A stretch of DNA of 64,000 nt, from NCBI GenBank assembly GCA_016716435.1, contig JADJWI010000003.1, positions 868,001-932,000 of the forward strand, in the 5' to 3' direction. Each line of letters opens with the position of its first letter. The stretch's first letter is position 1. Under the pieces are notes generated by a model, which saw only the letters and a program-made list of their open reading frames with translations, made no database searches and was not told the DNA's origin. The stretch comes from Acidobacteriota bacterium (GTDB lineage: Bacteria > Acidobacteriota > Blastocatellia > Pyrinomonadales > Pyrinomonadaceae). The position numbers were made by a program, and so were the translations under genes. Shown here one piece after another: positions 42,471 through 50,563 of the stretch.

Positions 42471-43646
42471 TCAATAAAGCAGAAATGGCTTTCGGGCTTC
42501 GTCGAAAGCCTTCAGGTCGGCGGCCCAGGAGGCTTCGATGTCCTTAAGCGAAGCGCCGGATTCGATCGCCTTGCGGATCTTGTCCGTGCCGGATACTACG
42601 TCGAAGGGGTTCTTGTCGAATTCGTATTCGTAGGCGTTTTGCCGCCACTCAAAATGGCCGGGGTACATTTCGTAGGCGGTTTTGACCATGGCGATGCCGG
42701 TGATGACGGGTTTGATGGCAGAGCGGTCGGTGATGTGGATCTGCACGCCGCCGCAGGTCTGGCCCGCAAATTCGCAAAAGGTCGGCTGAAAGTATGCCTC
42801 GCGAAAGGCAACGCCGGGCAGGTCAAATTTGCGAAGCTCGGCGGCCCAGGCGTAGGCGTCAATGAACGGCGCGCCATTCAGGAAAAAGGGCAGCGTCGTT
42901 CCGCGGCCTTCGGAAAGCTCGGTGCCCTCAAGGTGGACGGTCGCCGGAAAGACGACGCAGGTATCCACGTCCGGAATATTCGGCGAGGGCAGCACCCAGG
43001 GCAGCCCGGTCTCGTCGCCCCACATCTCGCGCCGCCAGCCCTGCATATTTACCACTACAAGATCGCAGCCGATCCCAAAGTAGTCGTTAAACATCTGAGC
43101 AAGCTCGCCGATCGTCATCCCGTGCCGCGTCGGCAATGCATATTGCCCGACGAACGAAGTGAACGCGTCTTCGGTGACGTTGCCGTCGATGTTGTTGCCA
43201 TTGATCGGGTTCGGGCGGTCGCAGACGACGACGCGCTTGCCAAACTTTTTCGCCGCACGCATGCAGTTCGCCATCGTATAAACGAACGTATAAATGCGGC
43301 AGCCGACATCCTGCAGATCGACGACGATCGTATCCACATCGGCTAGCATCGCCTCGGTCGGTTCGCGCGTTTCGCTGTAGAGCGAATAGACCATGATGCC
43401 GGTCCGCGCGTCGGGCATGTGCGGCGTCTCGATCATGTTGTACTGCACATCGCCGCGGATGCCGTGCTGCGGCCCGAAAAGCGTCGTCAGGTTGATCGCC
43501 GGATGCTCATAAAAAACATCCGCCGCGTGGCGAAGGTCAGGCAAAACCGTCGCCTGATTACAGACCAGCCCGACCCGCTGCCCGGCCAACAATCCGATCT
43601 CTTCATCAAGCAGCCGCTCAATGCCAATCTTCACTCTTTTGCTCAT
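42471..43646 (-). CDS. Exo-beta-N-acetylmuramidase, NamZ-like (DUF1343)
   Basis: A 391-residue protein of the DUF1343 family. NamZ of Bacillus subtilis, the characterised member, removes terminal N-acetylmuramic acid from peptidoglycan fragments. Conserved stretches are GLVCNQATVLPD, LFGPQHGIRGD, DTIVVDLQDVGCRIYTFVYT, RPNPINGNNIDG, LPTRHGMTIGELA and the C-terminal FDKNPFDVVSG. The start at 43646 (MSKRVKIGIERLL) gives a protein without a signal peptide, so it may work in the cytoplasm on recycled muropeptides. The alternative start at 43706 adds 20 residues without clear export features. Confidence 0.85.
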   Translation of the reverse strand: MSKRVKIGIERLLDEEIGLLAGQRVGLVCNQATVLPDLRHAADVFYEHPAINLTTLFGPQHGIRGDVQYNMIETPHMPDARTGIMVYSLYSETREPTEAMLADVDTIVVDLQDVGCRIYTFVYTMANCMRAAKKFGKRVVVCDRPNPINGNNIDGNVTEDAFTSFVGQYALPTRHGMTIGELAQMFNDYFGIGCDLVVVNMQGWRREMWGDETGLPWVLPSPNIPDVDTCVVFPATVHLEGTELSEGRGTTLPFFLNGAPFIDAYAWAAELRKFDLPGVAFREAYFQPTFCEFAGQTCGGVQIHITDRSAIKPVITGIAMVKTAYEMYPGHFEWRQNAYEYEFDKNPFDVVSGTDKIRKAIESGASLKDIEASWAADLKAFDEARKPFLLY

Positions 43647-43748
43647 TATTCGAAATACTGACTTACACCTACACGGTTGAGAGGCGTGCCGCCACAGTAA
43701 ATTCAATGATTATCGCCCAAACTGTGATATCTCAATGCTTTTGCAGAT

Positions 43749-44324
43749 CTAATTCTGCATGTTTTTGCTAATAAACGGCGTCGTTAAGCCGTAAACATTG
43801 ACGATGGATTCCGACTCGAGAAGGAAAATTTTCCATTTAGAATCGACCCGGGTTAACAGAAAGTCCGTCTTTCGCAAGTATGAATCAAATTTGCGAGAGC
43901 GTAATTCAACGCGTACTCTGGCTTCATCAAAATGCGTCCAACTCGTAAGAATTCGTTCGATGTACACCTGATTGTCTCTCATAGAGTCTACCTGATGATC
44001 GATCAACCTAATCGGGTTGCCTTCAGGGATTTCCAACCTAGGGCTGTGTTTACAATCGATCTCGGTAGTACGCAAGTTACTGACCGATTCTCCTTTCATC
44101 CGTGAGTAAAGTTCTACTTCCAGCTGTTTCGCAAGATAATATCCTTCGGGAACCCAAGTCGTTAGTTCAGCTAGTTGTACCCGATCGCCATTCTCAACTG
44201 CCTTAACATAGAGTTGAACGACCTCACTAGGACTTGAGGTCGCCTCACTCTCATTTTGTCGAAGGTCGCTATCTCCGGTCGAAAACAACGCGAACAAAAC
44301 TATTCCTATAACGGCCAATTTCAT
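43749..44324 (-). CDS. Secreted hypothetical protein
   Basis: A 191-residue protein with a signal peptide (KLAVIGIVLFALFSTG). GAGAGG precedes the ATG at 44324. The mature domain has the alpha+beta layout of small NTF2/DUF4878-like lipoprotein domains (VVQLYVKAVENGDRVQLAEL, later WTHFDEARVRVELRS and SKWKIFLLE), but the match is not firm. It follows another orphan gene on the same strand with a 145-base gap. Confidence 0.55.
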   Translation of the reverse strand: MKLAVIGIVLFALFSTGDSDLRQNESEATSSPSEVVQLYVKAVENGDRVQLAELTTWVPEGYYLAKQLEVELYSRMKGESVSNLRTTEIDCKHSPRLEIPEGNPIRLIDHQVDSMRDNQVYIERILTSWTHFDEARVRVELRSRKFDSYLRKTDFLLTRVDSKWKIFLLESESIVNVYGLTTPFISKNMQN

Positions 44325-44469
44325 ACCTACACCTCTCAATTTTGACGGGTCAGGAATTATGATTTGCTCAAATGGGTCGCGATTTGCTCACCAGTGGACG
44401 CTCCTCCCCCTGCCTCCTCTTTCGCAATCTTCGCTGGGGTTAAAGTTACGCCACGATTCGACCGTAATT

Positions 44470-45162
44470 CTACTTTAATTTGAGCATCAACTGCTTGTAC
44501 TCGAACGTATCGCGGTCGATATTTAGTTCGGACAACAGCCCCAACGCCTTATCTCTATCTAGCTGCCCATATACATCAAAGGCACTGTGGAAAATGCTTT
44601 TGAAGATGGTTTCGTGGTTACCCGAGTCAGCTAAAAGATCATTATAGACGGGCTCTTTCAATTCATACGGAACCGGGCCGGCGTGTTCAAGCAATTTCGA
44701 TAAACTCGTCTTCGTTGCATTCTTTGTAAGACCATTCCATGTTTCGGCGACAGTCTCCGGGTCTTCGAAGAAATCAACCCACAGAACATATCCGACTGGA
44801 TCCGCATAATGATCCTCTGCTCCCAAATATTCCATGAACTTTTTCCAGACGAGTTGTTTCTGACCTTCATCGATCGCTCCATCGCTTCTGATCAATTGGT
44901 AAAACGGAACTAGAAAATGGTAATAATCCGGGAAGAGAACAAATAGCTTGAACCCGAGTTCTATCTTCTGACTCGTTGGCGATGACGAACCCCAAACTGT
45001 CTCAGACATTTTATAAAACAGATCCCATGTTTCCTCCGAAAGCTCCTTAGAAACATTCATCTTTCCGCAACCGACCGCGTGCTCCTTGGCCTCGCTACTC
45101 AGCCGGGCTTGGTCGTCGTCGGCCAGATCGAACTCGGCAAAAATGTCTTCGACGTTTTTCAT
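44470..45162 (-). CDS. Acidic hypothetical protein
   Basis: A 230-residue soluble, acidic, mostly helical protein with no signal peptide or known motif. It contains DLFYKMSETVWGSSSPTSQK and YYHFLVPFYQLIRSDGAIDE. It lacks a Shine-Dalgarno sequence and follows a TATAAT at the leaderless distance. Codon use is more AT-rich than average for the window, as in the neighbouring gene at 43749-44324; the two may have arrived together. Confidence 0.55.
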   Translation of the reverse strand: MKNVEDIFAEFDLADDDQARLSSEAKEHAVGCGKMNVSKELSEETWDLFYKMSETVWGSSSPTSQKIELGFKLFVLFPDYYHFLVPFYQLIRSDGAIDEGQKQLVWKKFMEYLGAEDHYADPVGYVLWVDFFEDPETVAETWNGLTKNATKTSLSKLLEHAGPVPYELKEPVYNDLLADSGNHETIFKSIFHSAFDVYGQLDRDKALGLLSELNIDRDTFEYKQLMLKLK

Positions 45163-45170
45163 GCCTCTCT

Positions 45171-45176
45171 ATTATA
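45171..45176 (-). promoter_or_regulatory. -10 box close to the start at 45162
   Basis: On the minus strand a consensus TATAAT ends eight bases before the ATG. The best example of the leaderless arrangement in this window. Confidence 0.5.
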
Positions 45177-45187
45177 GAACCGAAATG

Positions 45188-45204
45188 AAAAAGCCCCGCG
45201 GGGC
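45188..45204 (-). terminator. Possible terminator of the DUF1508 gene
   Basis: On the minus strand the palindrome GCCCCGCGGGGC is followed by TTTTT, about 45 bases past the stop at 45250. The stem has almost no loop, so strength is doubtful. Confidence 0.4.
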
Positions 45205-45249
45205 GAGGCGTTGATTCTGGATTACAAGTCCGACGGTCGTGTTTCTGAC

Positions 45250-45582
45250 TCATTTCGCGTCGGCGACGGATGCGTCGGGGGCGTTCTTTTTAACGGAGGC
45301 GATGCCGCCTTCCATGCCGCGTTTGGTCTTGTACATCTCGCTTTTGCCGAGCGGTTCGCCGTTCGCGGCCTTCAGCACAAAATACGGCGAGCCGTCCTTG
45401 GCGGTCTTGCGTTCAAAGCGGCCGTCGTTGGCCGCATTCTTGCGGACCGAGGCGATGCCGCCCTCGCACGCCTTTCGCGTTTCGTACTTCTCGCTGGTCA
45501 AAATGACCTGGCTGTTTGCGGCCTTCAGATTAAAGTGAAACTTTCCGTTCTTACCTGTCTTGATCTCAAATTTTCCCGGCAT
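45250..45582 (-). CDS. Tandem DUF1508 (YegP-like) protein
   Basis: A 110-residue protein made of two copies of the DUF1508 unit (about residues 3-50 and 53-100). Each unit runs FEIKTGKNGKFHFNLKAANS followed by S-E-x-Y-x-T-(x)n-GI-SV-KKNA. DUF1508/YegP proteins are small beta-rich proteins that form intertwined dimers; the tandem form mimics the dimer in one chain. The function is unknown. A plus-strand frame of 247 codons covers it but is only a shadow. Confidence 0.85.
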   Translation of the reverse strand: MPGKFEIKTGKNGKFHFNLKAANSQVILTSEKYETRKACEGGIASVRKNAANDGRFERKTAKDGSPYFVLKAANGEPLGKSEMYKTKRGMEGGIASVKKNAPDASVADAK

Positions 45583-45710
45583 TCGATCTGCTCCTTATGT
45601 CTTGGTTTGGATTACGAAGATGGGTACTGCTGTCGCCGCATGCGGCTTGGCGAGAAGAATATCATAAGCCAAACTCATCGGACAACGAATCCGAATATTC
45701 TCACGGGCGG

Positions 45711-45800
45711 GCGGCGTAGCCGCGGAAGTAATTTGGGCGTCGGACGGAAAGGCGGAGCCATTCCGCTCATCGGCGGGCAAAGCCCGAAGACGCCCACTAA
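45711..45800. repeat. Structured intergenic repeat, copy A
   Basis: Starts with the hairpin GGCGGCGTAGCCGC. A GGGCGTC/GACGCCC stem (45735-45793) encloses GGAAAGGCGGAGCCATTCC and GGGC-AAA-GCCC hairpins, so the transcript could fold as a three-way junction. The same sequence recurs at 46930. The rest of the gap 45583-45863 holds only the downstream promoter. Confidence 0.65.
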
Positions 45801-45849
45801 GGCATCCGCTTCTATAAAAAAATTCTTCCTGACTGAGCCGCTTTCGTTG

Positions 45850-45855
45850 TATTAT
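45850..45855 (+). promoter_or_regulatory. -10 box close to the start at 45864
   Basis: TATTAT ends eight bases before the ATG; no Shine-Dalgarno sequence is present. Confidence 0.4.
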
Positions 45856-45863
45856 TCTGGATT

Positions 45864-46904
45864 ATGTTTAGGCTCCCGATCGTCATTGCGTTTGTGCTCG
45901 GTCTGGCTGCATCCGTATCCCCACAGAACACGCTCGAAGGTGCTGGTTTCGTAGCCGGACAGAAATGTCCGACCTTGACGGTCGTTGGTCCGGCAGGCGT
46001 GGTGCGGCCAGGCGAGGTGGCGATCTTCACAGTCAACCCGCCATTAGAAAATTACGATCAATATAAATTTGTATGGACCGTGTCCCGCGGCACTTTAGAA
46101 AGCGGCCAAGGGAAACCGTGGATATACGTCCGAACAAGCGAAAAGGACAACGGGACAGTTCTGAAAGCAGAAGTGAAGATAACAGGACCGTCTGCTGAAT
46201 GCGTCAGAACCTTAACAAAAGACGCCGAGATTCAGGGCGGCGGCCATCCCATAAAGTTTGACGAGTTTGGAGATCTTGACCTTGCTGCTTGCCCGACTTT
46301 GTCGGTCACCGGGCCGGCAGGAATTGTTGAGCCCGGCAAAAATGTGCGCTTCCATTTTTCGGCCGAACCCGAAATACCTTCGAGAGACCTTAGTTTCGAG
46401 TGGACGGTCTCCGGAGGAAAGATAGTTGGCCGAAATGATAGAGACATTTTGGAAGTACGGCCGGAGCGATATTTCAACACAGACACGACCGCGACGGTAA
46501 CTGTCAGAGGGTTGCCCGAAGGCTGTCCATTTACCGCATCTGATCTCTTTCACGTGAGCTGCGACCCTTGCCTCGTCATCAGTTCCGACGTCTCATTCTG
46601 GACTCAGTACTTTGATCTGGAGTGGGAAGAAGAAAAGGCCCGGCTTGATGCCGCCGTCACCGATGGGCTCAAGCGTTTTCCGGGCCGGACAGTTTATATT
46701 GAAACAACATTTGATCACAAACTATCGCAGGCGCAAATGGAAGAGCGAACGCGGCGAATCAAGGGTCACCTATTGAATAGACTTTCGGCCAACCGCTCAT
46801 TTGTCCGAACGCTTCGCGGGAACCGGACATTCACCAACATTTATCTTGTGCCCGGCGATGCACCGGTCTTGGATCCTGGCTATAAAGAATACTGCCTACA
46901 GTAA
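45864..46904 (+). CDS. Secreted protein with two Ig/PKD-like repeats
   Basis: A 346-residue exported protein. After the signal peptide (residues 1-20, ending VSPQ) two similar domains begin CPTLTVVGPAGVVRPGEVA (about residue 34) and CPTLSVTGPAGIVEPGKNV (about residue 145); each continues with a W-T-V-S-(R/G)-G strand, giving PKD/Ig-like folds. The C-terminal 110 residues contain two close cysteines (SCDPCLVIS) and a region resembling a small OmpA-like or peptidoglycan-binding domain, but this is not certain. It is flanked on both sides by copies of one intergenic repeat. Confidence 0.65.
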   Translation: MFRLPIVIAFVLGLAASVSPQNTLEGAGFVAGQKCPTLTVVGPAGVVRPGEVAIFTVNPPLENYDQYKFVWTVSRGTLESGQGKPWIYVRTSEKDNGTVLKAEVKITGPSAECVRTLTKDAEIQGGGHPIKFDEFGDLDLAACPTLSVTGPAGIVEPGKNVRFHFSAEPEIPSRDLSFEWTVSGGKIVGRNDRDILEVRPERYFNTDTTATVTVRGLPEGCPFTASDLFHVSCDPCLVISSDVSFWTQYFDLEWEEEKARLDAAVTDGLKRFPGRTVYIETTFDHKLSQAQMEERTRRIKGHLLNRLSANRSFVRTLRGNRTFTNIYLVPGDAPVLDPGYKEYCLQ

Positions 46905-46929
46905 AGGTACTTGCAACGCGGGACCGACA

Positions 46930-47020
46930 GGCGGCGTAGCCGCAGGCATATTTGGGGCGGCGGACGGAAAGGCGGAGCCATTCCGCACATCGGTGGGCAT
47001 AGCCCAAAGATGGGGTCAGC
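46930..47020. repeat. Structured intergenic repeat, copy B
   Basis: Same orientation as copy A. GGCGGCGTAGCCGC and GGACGGAAAGGCGGAGCC are identical in the two; GTGGGCATAGCCC replaces GCGGGCAAAGCCC. The outer closing stem of copy A is not conserved here. Confidence 0.65.
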
Positions 47021-47049
47021 GGGCGGACGGGTTTTGGGGTGGTCGTGGC

Positions 47050-47080
47050 TTGACATATGTTAGAATTAGAATTATTCTAA
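47050..47080 (+). promoter_or_regulatory. Promoter with PerR/Fur-type operator
   Basis: A -35 box TTGACA (47050-47055), a 17-base spacer and a -10 box TATTCT (47073-47078). A perfect 7-1-7 palindrome, TTAGAATTATTCTAA (47066-47080), covers the -10 box, and another TTAGAAT half site overlaps it at 47060-47066. This is the layout of a PerR-class box and predicts autorepression of the gene that follows. Confidence 0.8.
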
Positions 47081-47107
47081 CTGTGGCTCGGCGATTTGGG
47101 TTTTAGT

Positions 47108-47527
47108 ATGCCGGGCGAAAGTTTAATGGAAGTAAAAGCAATAGAAGAATTAGGGTTAACGCGGCAGCGCAAGGTCGTGCTGAGCGTGATCCTTGATGCC
47201 GATGAGCATATGACGGCAAATGATGTGTTTGCGGCGGCTAAGGATAAGCTTCCGACCATTTCGTTCGCGACCGTTTATAACAGCCTTCGCTTCCTGAAAG
47301 AAGCCGGGCACATCGCCGAGGTACAGTTTGGGAACGGTGCAAGCCGGTACGACCGGACGACGCACCGCCATGACCACGCCATCTGCACCGAGTGCGGGCG
47401 GCTGGTCGATATAGAGTTGAGCTATCCGGACGATCTGATGAAAAAGGCGGCTCGCCTTTCGCATTTCAAACCGGAATCGCTCGAATTTACGCTTCGGGGC
47501 CGCTGCCCCGAGTGTGCAGGTAAGTAG
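47108..47527 (+). CDS. Fur family regulator, PerR-like
   Basis: A 139-residue metal-dependent repressor. The winged helix (LTRQRKVVLSVILDADEHMT, then TISFATVYNSLRFLKEAGHI) is followed by the dimerisation domain with HRHDHAICTECG and a C-terminal CPEC, which form the four-cysteine structural zinc site; the His/Asp cluster (THRHDH) supplies the regulatory metal site. The operator over its own promoter and the peroxiredoxin 120 bases downstream argue for peroxide sensing (PerR) rather than iron uptake control. The ATG at 47108 is used in preference to an upstream TTG at 47096. Confidence 0.9.
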   Translation: MPGESLMEVKAIEELGLTRQRKVVLSVILDADEHMTANDVFAAAKDKLPTISFATVYNSLRFLKEAGHIAEVQFGNGASRYDRTTHRHDHAICTECGRLVDIELSYPDDLMKKAARLSHFKPESLEFTLRGRCPECAGK

Positions 47528-47602
47528 CCACAGAGAACATAGAGCAAGGCAAAATAATTCGATGAAATTTATCGGACGTGCATGCTCGCGGTTCTCGGTG
47601 GC
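47527..47602. repeat. GCCACAGAG inverted repeat
   Basis: GCCACAGAGAAC (47527-47538) pairs with GTTCTCGGTGGC (47591-47602), 11 of 12. The same words form the stronger hairpin at 48241-48288. Confidence 0.5.
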
Positions 47603-47647
47603 CACATTTTTTCGATCATAGATACATTCATAGGAGATAACGTAATA

Positions 47648-48232
47648 ATGTCAGCAGTAGCACCAGCACTTTCACCGCTTCCGGCGGTCGATTTCGCCAA
47701 GGTCGGCAAGCCGGCCCCGGATTTCAATCTGCCTTCAACCAAGAACATGGAAACGCTTGCCGAAAACGTCAAGCTTTCCGATTACAAGGGCAAGTGGCTC
47801 GTCCTCTTATTCTACCCGCTCGATTTCACCTTCGTTTGCCCGACCGAGCTGATCCATTTCTCGGATCGTCTGGAAGATTTCCAGGGCATCGGAGCAGAGG
47901 TCATCGGAATTTCGACCGACTCGGTCCATTCGCATCGTGCGTGGCTCAAGACCCCGCAGGATAAGAACGGCATCGAGGGCGTCAACTACCCGCTCGCGTC
48001 GGACGTAGGCGGCAAGCTTGCGGCGAAGTACAACATCCTTGTTGAAGAGGCGAACATCGCTCTTCGGGGGCTGTTTATCATCAACCCGGAAGGCGTTTTG
48101 CAGTATTCGGTCATCCACGACCTGAATATCGGACGCTCGGTCGATGAAACGCTTCGCGTTCTGCAGGGCCTCCAGACCGGCGGACTCTGCGCCGCAGATT
48201 GGACACCCGGACAAGAGAACCTGAAAGCATAG
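47648..48232 (+). CDS. 2-Cys peroxiredoxin (AhpC/TSA family)
   Basis: A 194-residue thiol peroxidase that reduces hydrogen peroxide and alkyl peroxides. The peroxidatic Cys is in FVCPTE (about residue 59), with Thr and Arg partners typical of the family; the resolving Cys is in GLCAADWTPG near the C-terminus. AGGAGA lies before the ATG. It lacks the C-terminal YF motif region of easily inactivated eukaryotic types, so it should be robust to peroxide. It follows the PerR-like gene and precedes a thioredoxin-like gene, forming a peroxide-response block. Confidence 0.9.
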   Translation: MSAVAPALSPLPAVDFAKVGKPAPDFNLPSTKNMETLAENVKLSDYKGKWLVLLFYPLDFTFVCPTELIHFSDRLEDFQGIGAEVIGISTDSVHSHRAWLKTPQDKNGIEGVNYPLASDVGGKLAAKYNILVEEANIALRGLFIINPEGVLQYSVIHDLNIGRSVDETLRVLQGLQTGGLCAADWTPGQENLKA

Positions 48233-48240
48233 AAAATTTG

Positions 48241-48288
48241 GCCACAGAGGGCACAGAGTTTTAAATGATTCTCTGTGCTCTCTGTGGC
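48241..48288. terminator. 18-bp inverted repeat after the peroxiredoxin gene
   Basis: GCCACAGAGGGCACAGAG and its inverse differ at one position and are separated by a 12-base AT-rich loop. It starts eight bases after the peroxiredoxin stop and could act as terminator or mRNA end-protecting hairpin; the words also occur at 47527, so it belongs to a repeat family. Confidence 0.55.
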
Positions 48289-48312
48289 TAGACTATTTTG
48301 GAGACAAAGAAA

Positions 48313-48792
48313 ATGCCAATGCGAATTGGAGATGCGATGCCTCAGCTTGATGGCGCGACCACTTGGTTCAACGGCTCGCTCGAAGACACAGTTGAAGATA
48401 CAAAGGGCAAGCCCGCGCTTGTTCACTTTTGGGCAGTCTCGTGCGGAATCTGCAAAGACAAGATGCCGCAACTTAACGAGATGAAAAAGAAATACGGCGA
48501 GCTCGGCCTGCAGACCATTGCCGTCCACATGCCGCGGTATGAGGCCGACACCGATCTCGACACGGTCAATCAGGCCATCGTCGAAAACAAGATCGATGAG
48601 GTCTGTGCCGTCGACAGCCTGCACAAGCTGAGAGAGTCCTTTCAGAACGAACAAGGCTGGGTACCGGTTTACTATCTCTTCGATGCAGAAGGGAAGCTAA
48701 AAACGCGAGCCGCCGGCGAGTTCGGCGTCACGGTCCTGCAGTCCGCACTAGACAAGATGTTCCCCGCGACGGTAGAGGCCGCCGGAGCCTAA
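48313..48792 (+). CDS. Thioredoxin-fold protein, TlpA/ResA-like without signal
   Basis: A 159-residue protein. The redox motif is CGIC in VHFWAVSCGICKDKMP (about residue 43), with the cis-Pro in WVPVYYLF. The layout is TlpA/ResA-like, yet there is no signal peptide or anchor, so it should be cytoplasmic. The start at 48313 has GGAGA upstream. Position directly behind the peroxiredoxin suggests it may recycle that enzyme; this is inferred. Confidence 0.8.
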   Translation: MPMRIGDAMPQLDGATTWFNGSLEDTVEDTKGKPALVHFWAVSCGICKDKMPQLNEMKKKYGELGLQTIAVHMPRYEADTDLDTVNQAIVENKIDEVCAVDSLHKLRESFQNEQGWVPVYYLFDAEGKLKTRAAGEFGVTVLQSALDKMFPATVEAAGA

Positions 48793-48797
48793 TAATA

Positions 48798-48864
48798 GAC
48801 CGCAGATCGACACAAATAGACGCAGATTCAAAAAATCTGGGTTCATTTGCGTTCATCTGCGGTC
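48798..48864. repeat. 31-bp imperfect inverted repeat between convergent genes
   Basis: GACCGCAGATCGACACAAAT and onward pairs with its inverse ending ATCTGCGGTC, with six mismatches in 31. It ends four bases before the stop of the minus-strand gene and can serve as a bidirectional terminator. Confidence 0.55.
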
Positions 48865-48868
48865 AACT

Positions 48869-49390
48869 TCAGATATTCCCCGTGAAAAGCTCCCAGAGAA
48901 TCCCGTAGATAATATACAAACTCACAAAGATCGAGCCGAGCAGGAGCAGGACGAGCAGGCCGATGATGACGAATACGAAAATGTAGTCCGCCTTGGTCCC
49001 TTGATCCTTGCCGGTCGCTCGTTCGCGGATCAGGTCCATGTTCCTCTTATTCGATTTCCAAAAGAAATCGAAAGCATCGCCCAGGAAGGGTATTGACCCG
49101 ACGAGGTAGTCCAACGCGATATTGAATGCCATCCGAAGCAGCGTGATCTTCGGCACGCCGTACCGCACACCCGCGATCAAAATATAGAACGAAGCGAACG
49201 ACGTGATCGTATCGCCAACATTCGGTACCAACCCGATAAGCGAGTCCAGCCCAAATCGCCATGTCGTCCCGGGAATTCGAAAGAGTCCGTCGAGATAATG
49301 GGATAAATTATCCAGGCCCTCTTCAATTTCTATCTCCCTCCGCTTCTCCTTTGGAAGGTCGAGGCGTGTTCGCGGTGCAGGGTGGTCCAT
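48869..49390 (-). CDS. DUF4112 domain membrane protein
   Basis: A 173-residue protein. DUF4112 is seen in LDSLIGLVPNVGDTITSFAS, YILIAGVRYGVPKITLLRM and LVGSIPFLGDAFDFFWKSN, and the C-terminus holds a TM segment (YIFVFVIIGLLVLLLLGSIF and following). The start at 49390 (MDHPAPRTRLDLPKEK) has GGAG upstream; the longer frame to 49468 adds an unlikely N-terminus. Function unknown. Confidence 0.8.
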   Translation of the reverse strand: MDHPAPRTRLDLPKEKRREIEIEEGLDNLSHYLDGLFRIPGTTWRFGLDSLIGLVPNVGDTITSFASFYILIAGVRYGVPKITLLRMAFNIALDYLVGSIPFLGDAFDFFWKSNKRNMDLIRERATGKDQGTKADYIFVFVIIGLLVLLLLGSIFVSLYIIYGILWELFTGNI

Positions 49391-49548
49391 AGCTCCATTT
49401 TTAGCACATTTACCAAAAATTGCGCCCGGCGAAAGAAAAATGTCGGAAAATATGCAAAAATACCGCAAAAGTATTTGAAAGCTAGCGTCAAAAAAAGAGG
49501 GGTCTGTTCTGACCGTTCGTTTCCCGCAAAAAGACGAACAATTTTGCT

Positions 49549-50406
49549 ATGTCCACGATAACTTTCTGCAAGTTTCATGGCTTCGGGAACGACTACATAG
49601 TCATTGAAAAAGCCCAGTTGCCGGCGGGAACCGACCCCGCCGAGCTAGGAAAAGCGATCTGCGACCGCCACCGTGGAGCCGGTGCGGACGGCATCGCGAT
49701 AGTAGAAAAGCTTGACGGCGAAACGGCCGATTATTCTTGCGAGATCGTTAACCCCGATGGGAGCATCGCCGGGTTTTCCGGCAACGGCACCCGTTGCGCG
49801 GTCTCGTATCTTTATCACAAAGGCCTTTGGCCGTATCCGGAGCTTCGGCTTGAGACGCGTAGCGGCGTTAAGCGATTCATGCTCGTCCAGCGGGAGAACG
49901 ACCACGAGTTTTGGTTCGAGGCCGAGATTGGCGAGCCGAAGTTCACAAGCCGCGAGGTGCCGTTCCACTCCGAGGAGCCGATGAGTTCGGTTCGGGACGT
50001 GCCGGTGCACCTTTCGGACGGGTTCTTTCTGGTCTCATGCGTGAATGTTGGTAATCCAGTAGCGTGCTCGTTCGTCGAAGATTTCAACTTCGATTGGCGT
50101 AAGTTCGGTGCGGAAATGGAGGCGCATCCGCTTTTCCCTGAACGGGCGAACATCGTCTTCGTCAAGGTGCTCGACCGCGAGAATATCGAGATCCGCATCT
50201 GGGAGCGCGGGGCTCATGAGACGTCGGCCTCGGGTACGTGCGCAAGCGCAGCAGCAGTGCTCAGCGCGTTTTCGGATAGAACCGAGCGGACGGTTTCCGT
50301 CATCAGCCCCGGCGGCACGACCGAGGTGCACTGGCGAGACGACGGCGAAATGCTGCTAACAGGCAAGGCCGAGTTCGTTTATTGCGGAACCTGGCCGGTC
50401 AAATAG
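49549..50406 (+). CDS. dapF: Diaminopimelate epimerase
   Basis: A 285-residue PLP-independent racemase that converts LL- to meso-diaminopimelate for lysine and peptidoglycan synthesis. The start matches the family (FCKFHGFGNDYIVIE). The two catalytic cysteines are in GFSGNGTRCA and SASGTCASAA, and the GGTTEVHW stretch near the end is the usual tail. No other dap gene is adjacent. A terminator follows. Confidence 0.95.
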   Translation: MSTITFCKFHGFGNDYIVIEKAQLPAGTDPAELGKAICDRHRGAGADGIAIVEKLDGETADYSCEIVNPDGSIAGFSGNGTRCAVSYLYHKGLWPYPELRLETRSGVKRFMLVQRENDHEFWFEAEIGEPKFTSREVPFHSEEPMSSVRDVPVHLSDGFFLVSCVNVGNPVACSFVEDFNFDWRKFGAEMEAHPLFPERANIVFVKVLDRENIEIRIWERGAHETSASGTCASAAAVLSAFSDRTERTVSVISPGGTTEVHWRDDGEMLLTGKAEFVYCGTWPVK

Positions 50407-50458
50407 ATTATTTTAGCCGCGATCCGGCCCCGCACGGGTTCGGGCTCGAGGCCTCAAC

Positions 50459-50498
50459 GGCGGCAAGGCGTTCATCGCTTTGCCGCCTCTTTCATTTT
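50459..50498 (+). terminator. Rho-independent terminator of dapF
   Basis: GGCGGCAAGGCG, TTCAT, CGCTTTGCCGCC forms a 12-bp stem with one G-U pair, followed by TCTTTCATTTTA. It starts about 50 bases past the stop. Confidence 0.75.
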
Positions 50499-50563
50499 AA
50501 TTTCGGGCGTTGAATAGCCGGCCCGAGAAGGCACCGGTGTAAGGCACGGCCAAGCGTAACCGG

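Noticed and set aside
45211..45954. A 247-codon plus-strand frame
   Set aside because: It is antisense to the tandem DUF1508 gene and runs through the intergenic repeat and into the next gene in another frame.
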